Numbered from the stretch's first letter, positions 9,248 to 17,489 are shown. The stretch is DNA of 42,391 nt from Chloroflexota bacterium (GCA_016189905.1 JACPRP010000050.1:1-42391); one strand, 5' to 3'. The notes: generated by a model not told the origin, from the sequence alone. Program-made: numbers and translations.

Positions 9248-9279
9248 AGCCTACCTCAAGATCAGCCTACCTCAAGATC
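9248..9279 (-). repeat. Tandem 16-bp duplication carrying a ribosome-binding site
   Basis: Two perfect copies of AGCCTACCTCAAGATC (9248-9263 and 9264-9279). On the minus strand each contains TTGAGGT, so the SDH protease start codon at 9246 has its Shine-Dalgarno site duplicated 16 bases apart. Confidence 0.8.
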
Positions 9280-9655
9280 GCGTACCACACACCACTGGAC
9301 CAGGTGATAGAGGGAATGCTATCAGTCCGTGTTGGCTCGGTGAAGCAGTATCAACGTCAGCATGCTCTGCACGTCGCGTGCCATTGGCATGACGGGGGAT
9401 GGTTCAGGAATAATGTAACAGTTCCGCTATGGCCAGAGCCGATCCATCCGGCTCTGGCGCTGTTAGGTTCGATGATAGCAACCTCTCAGCCCCGGACAGG
9501 GCAAAGCATTCGCGCGGTATTAAGAGGGCTTAGGGGGAGGGCGCGAATGCTCCGCCCCTACGAGATGGGCGGCCATATGGCAGCTATGCCTGGTAGGGGC
9601 AAATGGATATGGCCGACAAGACAGGTTGCCGAAGAAATCGAGCAGCGGGTTGAAG

Positions 9656-9684
9656 TTGACTGGCGTTTGGTTGAGTGGTAGTAT
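9656..9684 (+). promoter_or_regulatory. Sigma-70-type promoter for the SbcD/Rad50-like operon
   Basis: TTGACT (9656-9661), a 17-bp spacer, and TAGTAT (9679-9684). The predicted transcript starts near 9691, after a possible upstream TTG at 9626, so translation should begin at the TTG at 9740. Confidence 0.65.
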
Positions 9685-9739
9685 ACGCAAGAAGCGCCAC
9701 CTACAAGGCGACGAAGCTGTTAAGACAACAGGGGGTAAT

Positions 9740-10846
9740 TTGGCGTCCATAAGACTTCTTCACATCGCCGATGTGCATCTGGATGCGCCGTTTCGGTGGT
9801 TGGGGGATAGGGGAAAAGAGCAAAGGGGGCAACTCAAGGAGACGTTCCGAGGCATAATCGACCTGGCGCTGGAGGAACGGGTCGATGTGTTTCTGGTGGC
9901 TGGCGACCTGTTCGACAGCAACTCGCCGTCACAGGGAACGATCGATCTGGTTCAGACTCAGCTCCGACGGCTCGATACGCCCGTGTTCTTGCTGCCGGGC
10001 ACGCACGACTGTCTCGACGACAGCTCGGTGTATCGCAAGCTGAATATCGCTGGGTCCAACATTCATATCTTCGATCCCTCGCAGACCTCGTTCGAGGTGA
10101 ACGACCTCGACCTGACGGTTCACGGCCGGGCCAACGTGACAAGAACGTCGTGGCGGAGCCCTCTCGACGGACTCAGCAAGAGCGCGGCAGCGCGCTTCAA
10201 CGTCGCCCTGGCCCACGGGTCGATGGCGATGCCTGGGACGGAGGATGACTTCCCCCTGACGCGCGGGGAGATCGGCGCGTCGGGGATGGACTACGTTGCA
10301 CTGGGCCACTGGCATTCATGTCAGGAGTACTCCGCCGCAGCCACCAAGGCTTTCTACAGTGGTCCTCCAGAGCTTCTCGCAGAAGGGCAGTCTGGTTGCG
10401 CTCTGCTGGTGGAGCTCGGCCAGGACGGCGCCACGGTAGAGCGGCGGTATGTGGGACGACGTAGCTACACAAGCTTAGACGTCGCGCTGGACGGGATGCG
10501 TAGCGTCGAGGAGATTCGGGAGCGCATCAAGCGCCTGGGCGATGAGAACCTCGTTCTTTCCGTCACGCTGAGTGGCCTGCGGTCACTGGACCTCGTCGTC
10601 GACGCCGCCGAGCTAGCGCGGGAGCTGTCTGAATACTTCTTCCACGTCAAGGTGCAAGACCGCTCCCAGGCCCTTGTATCGCCGGAGGATATCACGGGGT
10701 TTTCCGAGAAGCTGGTTATCGGGCAGTTCGTGAGACGAATGATGGCGCTGATCGACCAGGCAGCGACCCCTGAGGACCGGCGAATCCGGGAAAACGCGCT
10801 CCAGATTGGGGTGGCGCTGCTGCAGGGGAGGGACGTGCTGCGGTGA
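9740..10846 (+). CDS. SbcD/Mre11/YhaO-like metallophosphoesterase nuclease
   Basis: Predicted DNA repair exonuclease of the calcineurin-like family. Motifs (numbered from the TTG start): LLHIADVHLDAPF (about 6-18), VAGDLFDS (about 54), LPGTHD (about 84) and ALGHWHS (about 187), then a capping region. In most Mre11/SbcD proteins the third motif is GNHD, with Asn as a metal ligand; here it is GTHD. The downstream partner gene overlaps by four bases, as in sbcDC and yhaON operons, so the two subunits probably form one ATP-dependent nuclease on double-strand ends. The TTG start has GGGGG four bases upstream and a promoter at 9656-9684; upstream in-frame sequence has no homology and is excluded. 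Confidence 0.88.
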   Translation: MASIRLLHIADVHLDAPFRWLGDRGKEQRGQLKETFRGIIDLALEERVDVFLVAGDLFDSNSPSQGTIDLVQTQLRRLDTPVFLLPGTHDCLDDSSVYRKLNIAGSNIHIFDPSQTSFEVNDLDLTVHGRANVTRTSWRSPLDGLSKSAAARFNVALAHGSMAMPGTEDDFPLTRGEIGASGMDYVALGHWHSCQEYSAAATKAFYSGPPELLAEGQSGCALLVELGQDGATVERRYVGRRSYTSLDVALDGMRSVEEIRERIKRLGDENLVLSVTLSGLRSLDLVVDAAELARELSEYFFHVKVQDRSQALVSPEDITGFSEKLVIGQFVRRMMALIDQAATPEDRRIRENALQIGVALLQGRDVLR

Positions 10847-12939
10847 ATCTGCGACGCATCTTCTTGAGGGACTTCCGCCGGTTCGCCAACTTTCAGGCTA
10901 GCTTTGCGCCCGGCTTGAACGTGATCGTGGGCAAGAACGAGGAGGGTAAATCGACGCTGCGTGAGGCGATCACGCTGGGGCTCTTCGCGGACCCCAGTAC
11001 GACAAAGCGAGAGTTATTGGGGTTGAAGCGCTGGGGTGCGACCGAGCAGTTCGCCATCGAGTTGGAGATCGAGGAGGATGGCAAGCATTACACGCTTATG
11101 AAGGATTTCCAGACGAAGACGGGCCGGCTGCGGGACGATGCTACAGGGGAAGCGCTTCAGGATGCCAAGGTGATCGATCGACGCATTAAAGAGATGCTCG
11201 GCATCCCATCGCAGGATGTCTTCGAAAGCACGGCGCGCATCTCACATCAGGAAATAACCAACATCAAGAGCGGCAAGACGATCGCGGACCGCCTGCAGGA
11301 GCTGGTGACGGGGGGAAGGCAGGACGTTCAGGCTTCCAAGGTGCTGGTGGAGCTCGACAAGGCGGTCAAAGCGCTGACCACGAGGTCGAAGGCCTGCCCA
11401 GGCCCGCTGGACGAGCTACCCGGCCAGATCGAGCTAAAGGAAACAGCCCTCGAGAGCAAACGGCAAACGCTATCACGCGTTGGGGAGGCCAGTAAGGAAC
11501 TGAGCGCGGCCGAGGAGGCGCTGAGAGCTGCACAGCGGGAGCTGGAGGAAAAGGAAGCGACCGAGCGGAGCTGCCGAGAGCGGCTCCATCTCGAGGACGA
11601 GCTTGCCAGGGCGCGGGCAGAGGAGAACGCCCTCGATGCCAAGGGGGAGGAGGCGCGCAGGCTCGAAAGCGCTATCGCCCAGGCAGAGGGACAGCTAGGA
11701 GAATACGCCGCGGTCCTGGGCCTGCCGGACGAACAGATGAACGAGATCAGGGTTTTGGAGATGAAGGTTTCTGAAATGGCGATGGATGAGCCTCGCTTAG
11801 CCGTGCCTAATGCGGCGCCGCAGGGCATGCGGAGAGGCCTGGTTATGGCTGGCGCAGCCCTGGCGTTGGCCGGTCTCGCAGCCGCATTTTTCAATCCACT
11901 GCTGATCGTCCCGTTTCTCGTCCTGTTTGTCATCGGGGCTGCCGTCGTCGTGTGGGAGGTGTTTCGTTCTCGCAACGCCGGCGATGTTACAGCGCTGGTC
12001 GAGCGGATGCGGGCCCAGGAGCGAACAGAGGCCGCGGAGAAAGCCAATGTACGCCTGCGAGAGATGCTGACGCGCATGAACTGCACGGGAATCGAGCAGT
12101 TCAACTGGTTGCGCAAGCTGGGAGAGGCTCTGCAGCGAAGCATCGGCGAAGATATGGCACGGCTTGAGGGACTTCTGTCCGGACAAACCGTGAGCCAGGT
12201 AGACGAGGCGCGAAAGATGGCGAGCAGAAAAGCGCGCGATCTGAGCGAGCGGCTCGATGAGCCGGAAATGCGGCTGGCGAAGATCGACCAGGCGACATAT
12301 CTGCGGCTGCAAAAGGACGTCGCAAGGCTACGAGACTACATCCAGGCGCTGAGGGAAAGAATCGAGGACATCAGGGTCACCGTGCGGGCCGGTCAAATCG
12401 GCATCGAAGAGCTTCACGCCCTGGAGGAGGAGATTCAGGAACGGCGCGACCGACTGGCCGCAGCCCAGGAGCGCCACCTGATTCTCAACCTGACGCGGCA
12501 GGTTCTGGAGGAGGCCAGGGCGGCGGCGACCGTTTCCGCCACAGATGTCCTCGAAGAAGAGATAGATGGTCTGATCGGCGAGATCACATACGGGCGCTAC
12601 AGCAGGGTGAAGGTGGACCCAACCAGCTTGAGCATCGCGCTCGTGTCGCCGGAAAGTGGCGCTCCTATCGCGGTTGGGCTCAAGGGGGAATTGAGCACGG
12701 GCACGGTCGAACAGGTTTACCTTGCCGCCCGCCTGGCCATGGTGAAGCTTCTGGCGCAGGATCGGCGACCGCCGTTAATCCTGGATGATCCGTTCCTTTG
12801 TTTCGACGATCGCCGAACGGCGGCTGTGCTCGCGCTCTGTAAGCGCATCGCGGAGAGGAATCAGGTGTTGTTGTTCACGTGCCGCGACGAATATCAGATC
12901 GCGACGGATAACGTTGTGAGGCTGCCAGAGGTGTGCTAA
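10843..12939 (+). CDS. Rad50/SbcC/YhaN-like ATPase with internal transmembrane helices
   Basis: SMC-type ATPase partner of the upstream nuclease. Walker A is GKNEEGKST (residues 30-38). Long coiled coil follows from about 200 to 300 and again from about 400 to 560. The ABC signature region ELSTGTVEQVYLAARLAM (about 615-632) and Walker B LILDDPFLCFDD (about 645) close the ATPase head. Between the coiled-coil arms, at about 332-375, lie two strongly hydrophobic segments (GLVMAGAALALAGLAAAFF, then PLLIVPFLVLFVIGAAVVVW) where Rad50 has its zinc hook; no CxxC hook is present. This layout resembles B. subtilis YhaN more than Rad50. The GTG start overlaps the stop of the preceding gene (GTGA). The stop codon lies inside a perfect 58-bp hairpin. 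Confidence 0.88.
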   Translation: MNLRRIFLRDFRRFANFQASFAPGLNVIVGKNEEGKSTLREAITLGLFADPSTTKRELLGLKRWGATEQFAIELEIEEDGKHYTLMKDFQTKTGRLRDDATGEALQDAKVIDRRIKEMLGIPSQDVFESTARISHQEITNIKSGKTIADRLQELVTGGRQDVQASKVLVELDKAVKALTTRSKACPGPLDELPGQIELKETALESKRQTLSRVGEASKELSAAEEALRAAQRELEEKEATERSCRERLHLEDELARARAEENALDAKGEEARRLESAIAQAEGQLGEYAAVLGLPDEQMNEIRVLEMKVSEMAMDEPRLAVPNAAPQGMRRGLVMAGAALALAGLAAAFFNPLLIVPFLVLFVIGAAVVVWEVFRSRNAGDVTALVERMRAQERTEAAEKANVRLREMLTRMNCTGIEQFNWLRKLGEALQRSIGEDMARLEGLLSGQTVSQVDEARKMASRKARDLSERLDEPEMRLAKIDQATYLRLQKDVARLRDYIQALRERIEDIRVTVRAGQIGIEELHALEEEIQERRDRLAAAQERHLILNLTRQVLEEARAAATVSATDVLEEEIDGLIGEITYGRYSRVKVDPTSLSIALVSPESGAPIAVGLKGELSTGTVEQVYLAARLAMVKLLAQDRRPPLILDDPFLCFDDRRTAAVLALCKRIAERNQVLLFTCRDEYQIATDNVVRLPEVC

Positions 12940-12995
12940 ACCGACGCGTCCTTCTGCGGAAGGACGTATCCTTCCGCAGAAGGACGCGTCGGTTT
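12938..12995. terminator. Perfect 27-bp-arm hairpin, bidirectional terminator/repeat
   Basis: Arms at 12938-12964 and 12969-12995 are exactly complementary around a CGTA loop. Each arm also holds the smaller palindrome GTCCTTC-TGCG-GAAGGA, so four-armed structures are possible. It fills the gap between the convergent Rad50-like gene (the stop codon TAA overlaps it) and the hcrA-like gene, which ends at 13001. It is the most symmetrical member of the GTCCTTC/GAAGGAC family. Confidence 0.85.
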
Positions 12996-13000
12996 CGACC

Positions 13001-15301
13001 TTACTCGTGGGTTGTACTCCCTGATTCAGATTCATTCCTGGCCTCGATTGCGCGCAGGACGACGTCGGGTGTCATCGGGAAATCGTGGACGGTTGTGCCG
13101 ATGGCGTTCCTGATAGCGTTCGCCACCGCGCCGATCATCGCGATCGAGATGGACAGGCCCCCCTCTTTCGCACCGAAGGGACCGAACTTGTCATTGGTCG
13201 TCACGATAATCGTCTCGATATTGGGGACGTCCGTGGCGAGCGGGAACCAGTAGTCGGTGAAATTGGCGTTGATGTTCTGGCCGGCCGCGGTCCACGCGTG
13301 CCTTTCGAGCATCACGCCGGCTGGTCCGGCCTCTAGCGCCGATCGGTGCATCTGCTGCTCGACTGACAGAGGGTTGATGGGATAACCACAGTCGTGGGCC
13401 GCCGTCATATTGAGCAGCTTCACCCGCCCGGTTTCCATATCAACCTCGACCTCGGCGATAGCTGTCCCATAGGAGAACGCCGAAGCCAGTTGGCCGCGGG
13501 GATTGGACACCCACTCACGCTTGTGATCACCCTTGGGCCAACGGTCGCCTCGCCCGAGAATCGCCTTGTCTCGACCGAGCGCCGTTCTGGCAGCCTTAGC
13601 CAGCGAGACCGACTTTTCAGGCGAGCCTTTGATGAAGATTTTCCCGTCCCTGGCAACCAGGTCCTCCTTGTTCGCCTCAAGCAGGTCCGCCGCGACATCG
13701 AAGAGCTGGCGCTTGGCATCGGCCGCCGCCGCCTTGACGGCGCCGCCCGAGAGGATCGTGGACGCCTGAGAGTAGGCGCCCTGATCCGAGGGGGTCATAC
13801 TCGTATCGGCGGTGACTACTTTGATGGCCTCGATAGGAAGTCCAAGCTCCTCGGCGGCGATGGCCGCGATCATCGCGTCGTTGCCCTGCCCGTTGTCGAC
13901 GACCCCTGAGATGACGGTGGCATCGCCATCCTCGTTGAAGCGCACGAAGGCGCCCGAGCCGCCGCGAATGCCCATGGGAAAGCCGATGAGGCAGGCGGAG
14001 CTGCTCATGCCAATGCCGCGGCCGGGTGGCAGCTTGCCGTACTTTTCCTTCCAACCGGCTTTCTCAGCCGCCCGCTGGATCGTCTCGATCTGGCCACAGG
14101 AGCTGATGACGGTCTTAGTAGGCGTGACATAGCCTTCGTAAACGCTGTTGCGCAGGCGGAGCTCCATGGGGTCCATCCCCAGCTTCTCGGCCAGCGCATC
14201 GAGAACCATCTCGAGTCCACCGTAGGTTGTGCGAGGATGGTGTGGATACATGCCGCGCGGCGGCTTATTGGTATAAGCTCGAATGGCCTCGTAGCGCAGG
14301 TTGGGCATGGCGTAGGTTTCCTCGATCATTTGATAGGCGACCGAGGCCGCGATGGGACCCGTGCTGGCGTAGGCGCCGCCATCCATAATGAGCTTAAAAT
14401 CGAGGCCCACGAGCTTGCCTTCTTTAGTGACGCCCGCCCGCACCCAGGTCCTGGCTCCGTGGACCTGTCTGACGCAGTTCATATTCTCTTCGCGCGTATA
14501 GACGAGCTTTACCGGGCGTCTGGCCTTCTTCGACAGAAGAGCGGCCATAAAATCGGCGGGCGACACTTCAGATCTGCCACCATGGTGGCCGCCGATGTGA
14601 ACCTTCCGCACCCGCACCATCGAGGTTGGAATGCCCAGGGCGTTGCTGATGGGCCTGGCTTTCATATGAGGGCCCGCGTTAGGGCACCAGATATCGACGC
14701 CGGTGCTTTCATAGTTGGCCACAACGGCGTAAGGCTCGAGCATGCAGTAGTTCTCCTCGGGGGAGGTGAACTCGCCTTCGTCGACCAGATAGGCATCCGC
14801 CATCGCGTTATCGACGTCGCCTTCGTCGACGAAAATCCGCACGCTAACATTGCCTGGCTTATCTTCGTGCACGAGTGGAGCGCCTTCCTCCAATGCTGCC
14901 AACGGGTCGATAACGTAGGGGAGAGGCTCCCATTCGACTCTTATCAGAGCCGCGGCCTCAGCGGCGGTATCCTCGTCGACCGCCGCGACGGCGGCGACCT
15001 CCTCGCCAAGGTACCGCGTCTTATCCAGTGGAAGAAGCTGCTGGTCCCTGGTGTAAGCGAAAACACCCCATTTGTAAGGCATCACGTCTTTGCTCGTGAT
15101 GATCGCCTTGACCCCAGGTAGCCTCTCGGCCTGGCTGGTGTCGATGTTCAGGATGCGTGCGTGAGGGTAAGGGCTTCTCAACACCTTGCCATAGACCATG
15201 CCAGGCAGGCCCAGGTCCGCCGAGAACTTGGCCTCGCCAAGGGCCCGCGGGATGGTATCGAGCCGTGGTCGTCGCTTGCCTACTACCGAGAAATCTGTCA
15301 T
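13001..15301 (-). CDS. Molybdopterin-binding subunit, 4-hydroxybenzoyl-CoA-reductase-like
   Basis: Large catalytic subunit of a xanthine-dehydrogenase-family molybdenum hydroxylase, 766 residues. The first ~120 residues are the a/b hammerhead domain (IPRALGEAKFSADLGLPGMV); the rest is the four-part molybdopterin domain. The probable active-site Glu is in GPFGAKEGG at about residue 713. In the loop that carries the active-site Cys of CO dehydrogenases or the substrate residues of xanthine dehydrogenases, this protein reads NKPPRGMYPHHPRTTYG, close to the PPxG start of HcrA but with a different continuation. ATG at 15301 is preferred over GTG at 15310 because AAGGGG is correctly spaced. It is the last gene of a three-gene operon. 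The substrate is unproven; the FAD subunit points to aryl-CoA reduction. Confidence 0.87.
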   Translation of the reverse strand: MTDFSVVGKRRPRLDTIPRALGEAKFSADLGLPGMVYGKVLRSPYPHARILNIDTSQAERLPGVKAIITSKDVMPYKWGVFAYTRDQQLLPLDKTRYLGEEVAAVAAVDEDTAAEAAALIRVEWEPLPYVIDPLAALEEGAPLVHEDKPGNVSVRIFVDEGDVDNAMADAYLVDEGEFTSPEENYCMLEPYAVVANYESTGVDIWCPNAGPHMKARPISNALGIPTSMVRVRKVHIGGHHGGRSEVSPADFMAALLSKKARRPVKLVYTREENMNCVRQVHGARTWVRAGVTKEGKLVGLDFKLIMDGGAYASTGPIAASVAYQMIEETYAMPNLRYEAIRAYTNKPPRGMYPHHPRTTYGGLEMVLDALAEKLGMDPMELRLRNSVYEGYVTPTKTVISSCGQIETIQRAAEKAGWKEKYGKLPPGRGIGMSSSACLIGFPMGIRGGSGAFVRFNEDGDATVISGVVDNGQGNDAMIAAIAAEELGLPIEAIKVVTADTSMTPSDQGAYSQASTILSGGAVKAAAADAKRQLFDVAADLLEANKEDLVARDGKIFIKGSPEKSVSLAKAARTALGRDKAILGRGDRWPKGDHKREWVSNPRGQLASAFSYGTAIAEVEVDMETGRVKLLNMTAAHDCGYPINPLSVEQQMHRSALEAGPAGVMLERHAWTAAGQNINANFTDYWFPLATDVPNIETIIVTTNDKFGPFGAKEGGLSISIAMIGAVANAIRNAIGTTVHDFPMTPDVVLRAIEARNESESGSTTHE

Positions 15302-15317
15302 TACGCTCACCCCTTCG

Positions 15318-15839
15318 CTATGATGCGGCCCGCTCAGATACGTCGCCCTCGTAGGGATGCGTACGTACCGGGACGGGCTGGCCGGAGGCGGCCATCACAG
15401 CTTCCACGATCTTGGTGTAACCCGTGCAGCGGCACAGGTTACCAGAGATAGCCTCACGAATTTCTGTTTCAGTTGGAGAAGAGGCGCTGTCCAGAAGGGC
15501 TTTGGCCGTCAGGATCATACCTGGAGAGCAGAAGCCACATTGAACCGCGCCTTGATTGACAAATATTTCCTGGAGCGGTGACATGTTCTGTCCGTCGGAA
15601 AGACCCTCTATCGTCACGATCTCGTGGCCCTGGGCCTCCATCGCGAGCAGCAGACAGGATCGGACTGCCGCGCCGTCGAGCAGAACAGTGCAGGTTCCGC
15701 ACGACCCGTCCTCGCACCCGTTCTTGGCGCCCGTCAGGCTCAGATCATCCCGCAATACTTCGAGCAAGGTCTTGTGGGGAGATACTCTGACATCCTCCTC
15801 ACGTCCATTGACTGTTAGCTTAATAAGAACCTGTTCCAT
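15318..15839 (-). CDS. [2Fe-2S] subunit of the molybdenum hydroxylase (HcrC/CoxS-like)
   Basis: Small electron-transfer subunit with two [2Fe-2S] clusters. The N-terminal plant-type ferredoxin domain binds one cluster through Cys42, Cys47, Cys50 and Cys62 (GCEDGSCGTC, then SC). The C-terminal helical domain binds the second through Cys101, Cys104, Cys136 and Cys138 (CGFCSPGM and CRCTGY). The 173 residues match the usual 160-180 of the family. ATG at 15839 is chosen because GAAAGGAGA precedes it; an in-frame upstream GTG lacks such a site. The gene lies 16 bases upstream of the large-subunit gene and 116 bases after the FAD-subunit gene, so transcription order is FAD, FeS, Mo. Confidence 0.92.
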   Translation of the reverse strand: MEQVLIKLTVNGREEDVRVSPHKTLLEVLRDDLSLTGAKNGCEDGSCGTCTVLLDGAAVRSCLLLAMEAQGHEIVTIEGLSDGQNMSPLQEIFVNQGAVQCGFCSPGMILTAKALLDSASSPTETEIREAISGNLCRCTGYTKIVEAVMAASGQPVPVRTHPYEGDVSERAAS

Positions 15840-15955
15840 TGCTCTCCTTTCCCCAGTGCACAATCAGGACACGTTCTTGAATTTTGATGCCATCCAGTCG
15901 CTTCGGATAAAGGACCTTCCTTAAAAAAGTCCCAAGCCTCCGTTCTGGTGACGCA

Positions 15956-16951
15956 CTAGTTCGCCTTAGCCGTCTCCAGAGCCTGGCGCACGGCTCGCTT
16001 CGTCAGGACCTTGACCATCTTCCGCCTGTACCAGGGGTCCATCGCGAGATTAGCGACTGGATGCGCTCTCTCGAACATCACCTGAGCGACCTGTTCGAGA
16101 AGGTCATCGTCGATCCGCTTCCCCTCGAGCAGGCCCTCAGCCTCAACTATCCGCGTGGGGGCAGGGCCGACAGCGCTGAGGACAATCCTGGCGCCGGCGG
16201 CCGCGCCCTGGCCGTCGGTTCCAAGCGAGACGACGATTCCGGCGAGCGGGAAATCCATACCCTCGCGGATGCGAAGCTTCTCATAGACAGCCGCCCTCTG
16301 GCCGTCGCTCGGGATTATGACTTCGGCCAGAAGCTCCCCGGGGGCGAGGACGTTTGGCTTTTCGCCCTTGCCGGTGAAGAAGTCCGCGAGGGCGACAGTC
16401 CTTTCCGCCTCGGCCGAGACGATCTTCACGCTGGCTCCTAATGCCATCAAGACAGGGGCGAGGTCAGACTGGCATACCGCCAGGCAGCGGCGGCCTTTGG
16501 GAACGGCGTGGCAGATATCGCCGCCTAGCTTGATACAATCCGCCTGGGCGCTTCTCCAGAACTCCGACTGGTTGTAATAGATGCAGCGAGTGTCCAGAGA
16601 GAGATTGCCGCCGATAGTGGCGACGCGGCGGATAGGAGGCACGGCGACGAGTCGCGTTGCCTGAGCCAGGGCAGGATACTCCTCGGCAATGATAGGGGAG
16701 CTCTCGATCCATTGGAGCCTGGCCAGAGCGCCGATTCTGAGGTCCCCGCCGTCATCCTTCTGGATGTAATCCAGGCCTCGCATTTCTTTGAGGCCGATTA
16801 CGCAGCCAGGCTTGCGCAGCCTGCGTCTCAGCTCAATCAGGAGGTCGGTACCGCCAGCGAGGACGGTAGCATCGCCTTTGCGCTCGTCCAGAAGAGAGCA
16901 AGCCTCGTCGATCGTAGCTGGCTGGATAAAATCGAATCTTGGCAGTTGCAT
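15956..16951 (-). CDS. FAD-binding subunit with extra [4Fe-4S] loop (HcrB-like)
   Basis: Medium subunit of the molybdenum hydroxylase. FAD-binding marks are LAGGTDLLIE (residues 31-40) and ATIGGNLSLDTRC (111-123). Directly after comes a loop absent from most CoxM/XdhB proteins, with Cys123, Cys139, Cys147 and Cys156 (RCIYYNQSEFW, ADC, ICHAVPKGRRC). Spacing of 16, 8 and 9 residues matches what I recall for 4-hydroxybenzoyl-CoA reductase HcrB, where these four Cys hold a [4Fe-4S] cluster that feeds low-potential electrons to the enzyme. The ATG follows GGGAGGAAATGA. It is first in the operon. A near-palindromic operator-like site lies about 165 bases upstream. The reaction direction (reductive dehydroxylation) is inferred from the cluster. 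Confidence 0.88.
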   Translation of the reverse strand: MQLPRFDFIQPATIDEACSLLDERKGDATVLAGGTDLLIELRRRLRKPGCVIGLKEMRGLDYIQKDDGGDLRIGALARLQWIESSPIIAEEYPALAQATRLVAVPPIRRVATIGGNLSLDTRCIYYNQSEFWRSAQADCIKLGGDICHAVPKGRRCLAVCQSDLAPVLMALGASVKIVSAEAERTVALADFFTGKGEKPNVLAPGELLAEVIIPSDGQRAAVYEKLRIREGMDFPLAGIVVSLGTDGQGAAAGARIVLSAVGPAPTRIVEAEGLLEGKRIDDDLLEQVAQVMFERAHPVANLAMDPWYRRKMVKVLTKRAVRQALETAKAN

Positions 16952-17114
16952 TCATTTCCTCCCGTTCTCGTGTTACCGCCACGGGCAGATACCCGCACTC
17001 AGGGGTCTGCGCAGTAAGAGCACCTGGCGGGCGCGGTCAACGGCATATCCAGAACAAGGTCATATCTAGAAACTGTAAAGATGCAAAACAGGCGAGAGCG
17101 AATCACAGAAATCT

Positions 17115-17132
17115 GCACCAAACGTTCGGTGC
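17115..17132. promoter_or_regulatory. Operator-like 18-bp near-palindrome
   Basis: GCACCAAAC|GTTCGGTGC: eight of nine half-site positions are complementary. The ACCAAACGTTCGGT core is the type of site bound by TetR-family repressors of aromatic and acyl-CoA catabolism. It is about 165 bases upstream of the hcrB-like start. No regulator gene is in the window, so the assignment is inference. Confidence 0.4.
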
Positions 17133-17460
17133 GGAGGCTATGTTATCACGCGCTAACCTGGTCGTCAATAGGGAAGTTGAGGAGGTAGTGTAAGCGGGAT
17201 TGCGAAAATAAGGCTAGACCGTCGGGATTGCGCTCATCAGAACGCTCACCCGCAGCCGTGCGCGGGGCTGATGAACATAAAGAAATTACTCCGACTCATG
17301 CATCCAGCTCGATTCTGAGGTAGGGCCGACCATGCCATAAAGGCCCGACTATTTTCTCTAACGCCATCGGCGCCGCGCGCCGCTCGAAAGGCGACGTAGC
17401 ATTTGTTAACGCGAGCCCGCGGCGCAGAATCCTGATGCGCACCCCTCCGATAACGAAACG

Positions 17461-17489
17461 TTGCGACTGCCTCAGCACCATGGTAAACT
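17461..17489 (+). promoter_or_regulatory. Probable promoter of the bactofilin-like gene
   Basis: TTGCGA (17461-17466), a 17-bp spacer, and TAAACT (17484-17489). It places the transcript start near 17496, consistent with a start codon at 17525 or 17540 and not further upstream. Confidence 0.5.

Larger units (their letters stand above)
9247..9739. other. Divergent intergenic region with stacked hairpins
   Basis: These 493 bases separate the SDH protease (-) from the SbcD-like gene (+). Contents: a tandem 16-bp duplication (9248-9279); hairpin GCCAGAGCC/GGCTCTGGC (9432-9440 and 9450-9458); inverted repeat AGCATTCGCGC/GCGCGAATGCT (9505-9515 and 9541-9551); CCGCCC/GGGCGG (9552-9557 and 9567-9572); CCCCTAC/GTAGGGG pairing around a GCCATATGGC palindrome (about 9555-9599); and a promoter at 9656-9684. 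I see no gene or tRNA. Confidence 0.6.

Noticed and set aside
14237..15121. Plus-strand open frame of 294 codons
   Set aside because: Antisense to the molybdopterin-binding subunit; composition is that of a shadow frame.
13001..16951. Aerobic CO dehydrogenase (coxMSL)
   Set aside because: The large subunit lacks the VAYRCSFR-type active-site loop, and the medium subunit has the HcrB-type Cys loop.
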